Positions 34,660 through 39,771 of a stretch of DNA of 39,771 bases are shown piece by piece; positions within the stretch are counted from its first letter, which is position 1; the number at the start of each line of letters is the position of its first letter. Origin of the DNA: Salinicola rhizosphaerae (GTDB lineage: Bacteria; Pseudomonadota; Gammaproteobacteria; Pseudomonadales; Halomonadaceae); contig NZ_BMZI01000003.1 of assembly GCF_014652715.1 (NCBI RefSeq), positions 526,664 to 566,434 of the forward strand, written 5' to 3'. Made by a program: the position numbers and the translations under genes. The notes beneath the pieces are model-generated. The model did not search any database and was not told the origin of the DNA. It worked only from the letters and a program-made list of their open reading frames with translations.

Positions 34660-34950
34660 GATGTGCGGTTCTTCCTTCGCGAGCAGAGCTAGCTCCTACA
34701 ACAGCGACTCTTCCTTTCGCTTGCGATGCTCGCTTCTACAAAACCTTTGGCCAGGCTTTGCGATGTTGGCATGGCCTACCGTGCCAATGTGGGAGCGAGC
34801 TTGCTCCTACAACAGCGACTCTTCCTTTCGCTTGCGATATGCGCTTCTGCCTTCGCTAGCAGAGCTAGCTCCTACAAAACCTTTGGCCAGGCTTTGCGAT
34901 GTTGGCATGGCCTACCGTGCCAATGTGGGAGCGAGCTTGCTCGCGAATGC
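34660..34950. repeat. REP/BIME-like repeat cluster
   Basis: A 71-bp block is exactly repeated at 34736-34806 and 34872-34942. A 36-bp block is repeated at 34692-34727 and 34803-34838. The unit GTGGGAGCGAGCTTGCTC, with the palindrome GCGAGCTTGCTCGC at 34931-34944, is the classic REP hairpin of Pseudomonas-like genomes. It fills the gap between the hydrolase promoter and the amidase end. The short open frames here are artefacts of the repeats. Confidence 0.9.
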
Positions 34951-34961
34951 CGATATTACCC

Positions 34962-36398
34962 TCAAGCCGTAGCAAGCCTTTCGAGTGACGCCACTGAGTG
35001 ACGCTCACCGAACCCGAGCTGCTGCTCGAGCCGCTGAGCGACGGCCATCACGATATCGTCGCGGTAACGCGGGCCGACCAGATGCAGACCGACGGGCAGA
35101 CCCTTGTCATCGAGCCCGCAGGGCAACGAGGCGGCGGGCTGCTGGGTCAGGTTGAACGGGTAGCTGAACGGCGTCCAATCGACCCAATCGACGTAGTCGC
35201 TGGCGGGCGGCGTCTCGTGACCGGCCGCGAACGGCGCAAGTGGTAGCGTCGGCGTCACCAGCAGATCGAACTCACGGTGAAATTCGGCCATTCGCGCGGC
35301 GAGTCTGGATCGCTGCTCGCGAGCGATCAGATACTCGGTGAGCGAGAGCGACTGGCCGTGTTCGGCGATCCGCCGAAGGCCCGGGTCAAGCGCATCGATC
35401 TGGGCATTCGTCAAGCCATCGAGCAAGCGTGAGGCGCCAGCGTGCCAGAGCGTATCGAAGGTGGCTTTGGGAGAGGCGAAACCAGGATCGCACTCGATGA
35501 CCTCGGCACCGAGTTCACCCAGCAGCGACACTGCGGCATCGACCGCGCGAAGGATATCCGGGGCCACCGAGACATAGCCGAGGTCGCGGCTATAGGCGAT
35601 GCGCACACCGCGAAGATCGGCCGGTGGCGTCGCCAGCCAGTCGATCTCGCAGCGCGGCCCGGCGTAGCCGTCACGCGGATCGGGCTGCGCGACGACCGAG
35701 AGCATCAGCGCGCTGTCAGCCGCGGTGCGGGTCATCGGCCCTAGGTGAGAGAGCGTGGTCATGGCGCTGGCTGGCCACTGCGGGATGAAGCCGAATGTGG
35801 GTTTGATCCCGAACGTGCCGGTGAAGCCGCACGGAATGCGGATCGAGCCGCCGGCATCGCTGCCCTGATGCAGCATGCCGAGGTTGAGTGCCGCCGCCGC
35901 GCCAGCACCGCCGGAAGAGCCACCGGCGGTCAGCGCGAGGTTCCACGGGTTACGCGTCACGCCGTAGAGCGGATTGTCGGTCACGCCCTTCCAGCCGAAC
36001 TCCGGCGTCGTGGTCTTGCCCAGCAGTACCGCACCCGCCTTGCGCATCTGTGCCGTAAAGGGTGCGTCGATCTCCCAGGGGCCGTCGGACGGTGTGGTCG
36101 TCGAGCCCTTGCGGGTCGGCATGCCGGCAGTCAGCGTGAGATCCTTGATCGTACTGGGCACGCCATCCAGCGGTCCCATCGGATTCTTGCGCTGCCAGCG
36201 AGCCTCGGACGCCCGTGCGGCCGCCATCGCGCCCTCGGCGTCGACATGGCAGAACGCGTTGACCCGCGGATTGAAACGCTCGATTCGATCCAGACAGTCT
36301 GCCGCCAGCTCGACTGGCGACAACGCCCCGCTCGCATAAAGTGCCAACGCCTCGTGCGCCGAAAGATCGGCCAGCCGTGTCGCGCCTGTCGCGCTCAT
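34962..36398 (-). CDS. Amidase signature family hydrolase
   Basis: This 478-residue enzyme cleaves carboxamides by a Ser-cisSer-Lys triad. Lys85 is in STIKDLTL, the cis-serine is in TAGGSSGGAGAAAA (Ser161/162), and the nucleophile Ser185 is in GSDAGGSIRIPCGFTG. Length and layout suit AtzF/GatA-like amidases. Its ATG overlaps the stop of the upstream carbamoylase gene (ATGA), so the two are coupled and should act in one catabolic route for an N-carbamoyl or amide nitrogen compound. It is not GatA itself: there is no gatB or gatC nearby. The substrate is unknown. Confidence 0.92.
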   Translation of the reverse strand: MSATGATRLADLSAHEALALYASGALSPVELAADCLDRIERFNPRVNAFCHVDAEGAMAAARASEARWQRKNPMGPLDGVPSTIKDLTLTAGMPTRKGSTTTPSDGPWEIDAPFTAQMRKAGAVLLGKTTTPEFGWKGVTDNPLYGVTRNPWNLALTAGGSSGGAGAAAALNLGMLHQGSDAGGSIRIPCGFTGTFGIKPTFGFIPQWPASAMTTLSHLGPMTRTAADSALMLSVVAQPDPRDGYAGPRCEIDWLATPPADLRGVRIAYSRDLGYVSVAPDILRAVDAAVSLLGELGAEVIECDPGFASPKATFDTLWHAGASRLLDGLTNAQIDALDPGLRRIAEHGQSLSLTEYLIAREQRSRLAARMAEFHREFDLLVTPTLPLAPFAAGHETPPASDYVDWVDWTPFSYPFNLTQQPAASLPCGLDDKGLPVGLHLVGPRYRDDIVMAVAQRLEQQLGFGERHSVASLERLATA

Positions 36399-37720
36399 GC
36401 GCCCTCCTCCGTGCTGGAGACGCCGGCCAATTCGAGCGCGGCGCGAAGCAGCACGTTGGCACCGGCGGAAACGTCCTCGGGCGTGGCGTACTCGGCCTCG
36501 TTGTGGCTGATGCCCTTCTCGCAGGGAATGAAAATCATCGCCGCCGGCGCCACATCGCTGACGAAGACGGCGTCGTGACCGGCGCCGCTGACAATGTCAC
36601 GATGCGAGTAACCCTGCGCTGTCGCGCCACGCCGGACAGCGTCGATGCAGGTGGTGTCGAAATGCTGCGGCGGATAGTCGGCGGTGATCCGAGACCCGAT
36701 CTCGAGTCCTGATTCGGCAGCGATGGCCTCCAGTCCGCGTTCGAAGGCGGCGACCATCGCCGCCAGTTCGCGGCCCTCGCTGTGACGGAAATCGACGCTC
36801 AAGCTCACCTCGCCGGGAATCACGTTGCGCGAATTCGGCGAGACCTGAAAGGCGCCAACGGTGCCACGGCCGTCGGGTTGGTGCGCCTGCGCGATGCACT
36901 CGACTGTCTCGACGATCCGCGTCGCGCCGAGCAGCGCATTATGTCTCAGATGCATCGGCGTCGAGCCCGAGTGCGCCGCCATGCCGGTCACGGTCACGTC
37001 GAACCACTTGAGCCCCAACGCGCCGGTGACCACGCCGATGGTCTTACCCTCGTCCTCGAGGATCGGCCCCTGCTCGATATGGGCTTCGAGATAGCCGGCA
37101 AAGCGACGCGGGCAGTCCGCATCGACGCCGACATAGCCGATCGCCTCCAGCGCCTCGCCCGCCGTCACGCCTTTCGTATCGGTGCGCGAGTGCGCGTCCG
37201 CCAGCGTCAACTTGCCGGTGAAGACGCCGGATCCCATCATGCAGGGCGAGAATCGGCAGCCCTCTTCGTTGGTCCACGCCACCAGCTCCAGCGGTCGCGC
37301 GGTCCGGATGTTGCTGTCATTGAGCGTCTGAATCACCTCGAGCGCGGCCAGCGTGCCGAAGCAGCCGTCGAACTTGCCCCCGGTGGGCTGGGTATCGATA
37401 TGGCTGCCGATCACGATGGGGTCGGCGCTGTCATCGGCTCCGGTGCGGCGGGCAAAGAGATTGCCGATGGCATCGAAGCGCACGCTCAGCCCCTGGGCTT
37501 CACACCAGCGAGTCAGCAACTCGCGCCCCTGTCGGTCGAGTTCGGTCAGCGCCTGGCGATCGCAGCCGCCTTTCGGCGTCGCGCCAATCTCGGCGAGCGC
37601 CATCAGCCTCCGCCACAGGCGGTCGCCGTCGACGGTGACGCTGGCGGCTAGCGCAGCACCCGAGGACGTTGTCTGTGTCGCCCCCGTCTCGGTCGTGGAA
37701 GTCTCGTTAACGGTGCCCAT
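36395..37720 (-). CDS. M20-family Zn-dependent carbamoylase/allantoate-amidohydrolase-like enzyme (HyuC/AmaB type)
   Basis: This is a 441-residue dinuclear metalloamidase. Metal ligands appear as His107 (GSHIDTQPTGGKFDG, with Asp118), Glu152/153 (TNEEGCRFSPCMMGS), a His in EAHIEQGPILE and a C-terminal His in GISHNEAEYA. The dimerisation lobe carries GMAAHSGSTPM and PNSRNVIPGEV. Relatives hydrolyse N-carbamoyl-L-amino acids, ureidopropionate or allantoate. The first 25 residues are Thr/Ser-rich and atypical, so a later start is possible. It is first in the operon with the amidase. No hydantoinase or transporter is adjacent. Confidence 0.92.
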   Translation of the reverse strand: MGTVNETSTTETGATQTTSSGAALAASVTVDGDRLWRRLMALAEIGATPKGGCDRQALTELDRQGRELLTRWCEAQGLSVRFDAIGNLFARRTGADDSADPIVIGSHIDTQPTGGKFDGCFGTLAALEVIQTLNDSNIRTARPLELVAWTNEEGCRFSPCMMGSGVFTGKLTLADAHSRTDTKGVTAGEALEAIGYVGVDADCPRRFAGYLEAHIEQGPILEDEGKTIGVVTGALGLKWFDVTVTGMAAHSGSTPMHLRHNALLGATRIVETVECIAQAHQPDGRGTVGAFQVSPNSRNVIPGEVSLSVDFRHSEGRELAAMVAAFERGLEAIAAESGLEIGSRITADYPPQHFDTTCIDAVRRGATAQGYSHRDIVSGAGHDAVFVSDVAPAAMIFIPCEKGISHNEAEYATPEDVSAGANVLLRAALELAGVSSTEEGA

Positions 37721-37981
37721 CGACGCCTTGTCCTTATCGTTGTCCTTGTGTGGTCGTTTCTGGCGTTATCGCCGTGATCGCAGCCGTCATCTGTCTCGGC
37801 TGCCGCCCCGGGATCGCCAAGTACACTTGCACTTTTATTCGTTACTCGGCTTTCGATCCGGCGTCAAACTTGCCAGCAACCCCACACCGGATTTGTGCTG
37901 TCTCGCCATGACTTCTAGATTTCCACTGCCAGCTTTCGACTGCGAGGCCCAATGATGGCGCCGGAGACCGAAAGATCATCA
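37721..37981. other. Non-coding gap between the carbamoylase gene and the IS
   Basis: This upstream region of the carbamoylase operon should contain its promoter, but I see no convincing -35/-10 pair or operator. No gene is supported. Confidence 0.4.
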
Positions 37982-39074
<1,093 letters not shown>

Positions 39075-39414
39075 CCTAGCCATTATGAAATAATCTCACA
39101 TACGCGTTATTTAATATATCTCTAGACACGTTAGGATTATCTCCAAGCGTTTATATAAAGCCTCGGAGTACATCGATAAACACTCTTTTAGAGTGACATT
39201 TCAGTCTTCAGCCCAAGAAAACGCGCATCGTCGGATTATTTCACAGTGACCTTCCCCAGGCTCTGTCTGAAAAGTACCTGCGCTCGACAATACGGCGTTA
39301 AAAATTGGCCCAGAATACTCATTTACACCCTGTAAACTCCGTTTTTTCGCCAATTTCTGCCTTGTCTTATCTTCGCTCGCCGATTTTCAGACGGTGCCCG
39401 CGGTGCCTAGACCG
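39075..39414. other. AT-rich gap with a MITE-like element
   Basis: There is no gene. The first 180 bases are distinctly AT-rich. At 39265-39392 a 128-bp stretch is bounded by GTCTGAAAA and its inverse TTTTCAGAC, with CTGCGCTCG/CGCTCGC-type inner ends. It resembles the end sequences of insertion elements, so it may be a non-autonomous element or an IS remnant. Confidence 0.5.
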
Positions 39415-39771
39415 CTATCTCATCTGTTCCTTATTCATAAAGGCAAGAATACCCGCGAGGGAAGTCAGAACAACGACTATTACAGCAATAACTGCAATTG
39501 CCCCAGCAGTACCCAATACACGAACCAGTGGCCAAGAGGCGGCAATAGATCCACCACTAACTGCATAGCCAACGGTATTGAGAATTGCGTATGCTCCGCG
39601 TAGTTTTGGCAATGGTGTAATGCGACGAACCAAGGTCAGCCCCACCAATTGACCCAAGCCCTGAGAAGCACCACTCAACGTAGCAGACGCAAACAAGGCT
39701 GTTGGTGAGTCGACATTGATTCCCAACACCAAGATGATTGCGCCTAAACCACCCGCAAAGAGCGCAACAGA
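39415..39771 (-). CDS. MFS transporter, C-terminal part, runs off the window
   Basis: The reading frame is open to the last base of the window and gives 118 residues ending FMNKEQMR. Four hydrophobic segments (AGGLGAIILVLGI, TLSGASQGLGQLVGLTLV, AYAILNTVGYAVSGGSIAA, TAGAIAVIAVIVVVLTSLAGILAFM) match helices 9-12 of a major facilitator carrier. The 5' part lies beyond position 39771. Lower GC than the main body suggests acquired DNA. The substrate cannot be judged. Confidence 0.75.
   Translation of the reverse strand, partial: SVALFAGGLGAIILVLGINVDSPTALFASATLSGASQGLGQLVGLTLVRRITPLPKLRGAYAILNTVGYAVSGGSIAASWPLVRVLGTAGAIAVIAVIVVVLTSLAGILAFMNKEQMR

Noticed and set aside
34592-35001. Two overlapping short frames with repeated peptides in the REP region
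   Set aside because: The repeated peptides come from the 71-bp and 36-bp direct repeats, and there is no ribosome site or family match.

Overview
The window is 39.8 kb of GC-rich DNA, probably from the chromosome of a halophilic or halotolerant gammaproteobacterium. A Halomonadaceae-like host (Halomonas, Salinicola or Kushneria type) is my best guess. The grounds are a glucosylglycerol-phosphate phosphatase, the overall gene styles and the Pseudomonas-type REP repeats. It is a housekeeping/accessory mosaic with no rRNA, tRNA or CRISPR array that I can see.

Layout. (1) 0.1-1.0 kb: a YdbC-type aldo/keto reductase. (2) 1.09-6.5 kb: a zinc-starvation island bounded by two Zur-box-like palindromes. 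The left box drives a small SnoaL-like (DUF4440) gene, folE2 (metal-flexible GTP cyclohydrolase) and a DUF1826 gene broken by an exact 14-bp tandem duplication. The right box drives, leftward, a zinc-independent DksA paralogue (dksA2) and a CobW-type metallochaperone GTPase. An Old Yellow Enzyme with its own promoter and terminator sits between them. (3) 6.7-10.3 kb: a phosphonate/phosphite-type ABC transporter (phnD-C-E-E) behind a possible Pho box. (4) 10.8-12.1 kb: a polyol-permease-type MFS carrier; its 3' end is repeated (42 bp, exact) just outside the zinc island. (5) 12.2-19.6 kb: a CNNM/CBS membrane protein, a PPOX-fold protein, glucosylglycerol-3-phosphatase, a Cache chemoreceptor and phosphoglucomutase.

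(6) 19.7-24.5 kb: a probable thiol/electrophile-stress unit: TetR repressor, divergent MFS pump - CPPC thioredoxin - thioredoxin reductase, then OsmC and a DUF2938 membrane protein. Near-identical motifs lie in the -35/-10 spacers of the tetR and osmC promoters, and a third copy lies in the pump leader. The reductase carries seven perfect copies of a 9-bp in-frame repeat. (7) 24.5-28.5 kb: two MFS carriers and an AraC regulator, plus a degraded second AraC 3' end. (8) 28.6-32.3 kb: a less GC-rich, probably acquired unit with a LacI regulator, an enolase-superfamily sugar/hydroxyacid dehydratase and a 2-hydroxycarboxylate transporter, with a perfect LacI-type operator upstream. (9) 32.6-34.5 kb: an overlapping operon of cysteine hydrolase, GlxA-type regulator and ABM monooxygenase. 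(10) 34.6-34.95 kb: a REP-type repeat cluster. (11) 35.0-37.7 kb: an amidase and an M20 carbamoylase. (12) 38.0-39.8 kb: a broken IS3-family element, AT-rich sequence with a MITE-like piece, and the C-terminal part of another MFS gene running off the window.

The strongest leads are the zinc-sparing island with an unexplained DUF4440 lead gene, the shared motif tying TetR to its pump/thioredoxin operon and to osmC, and the LacI/dehydratase/2HCT catabolic unit. Several short tandem duplications (14 bp, 9 bp x7, 25 bp) hint at slippage, or possibly at assembly error.
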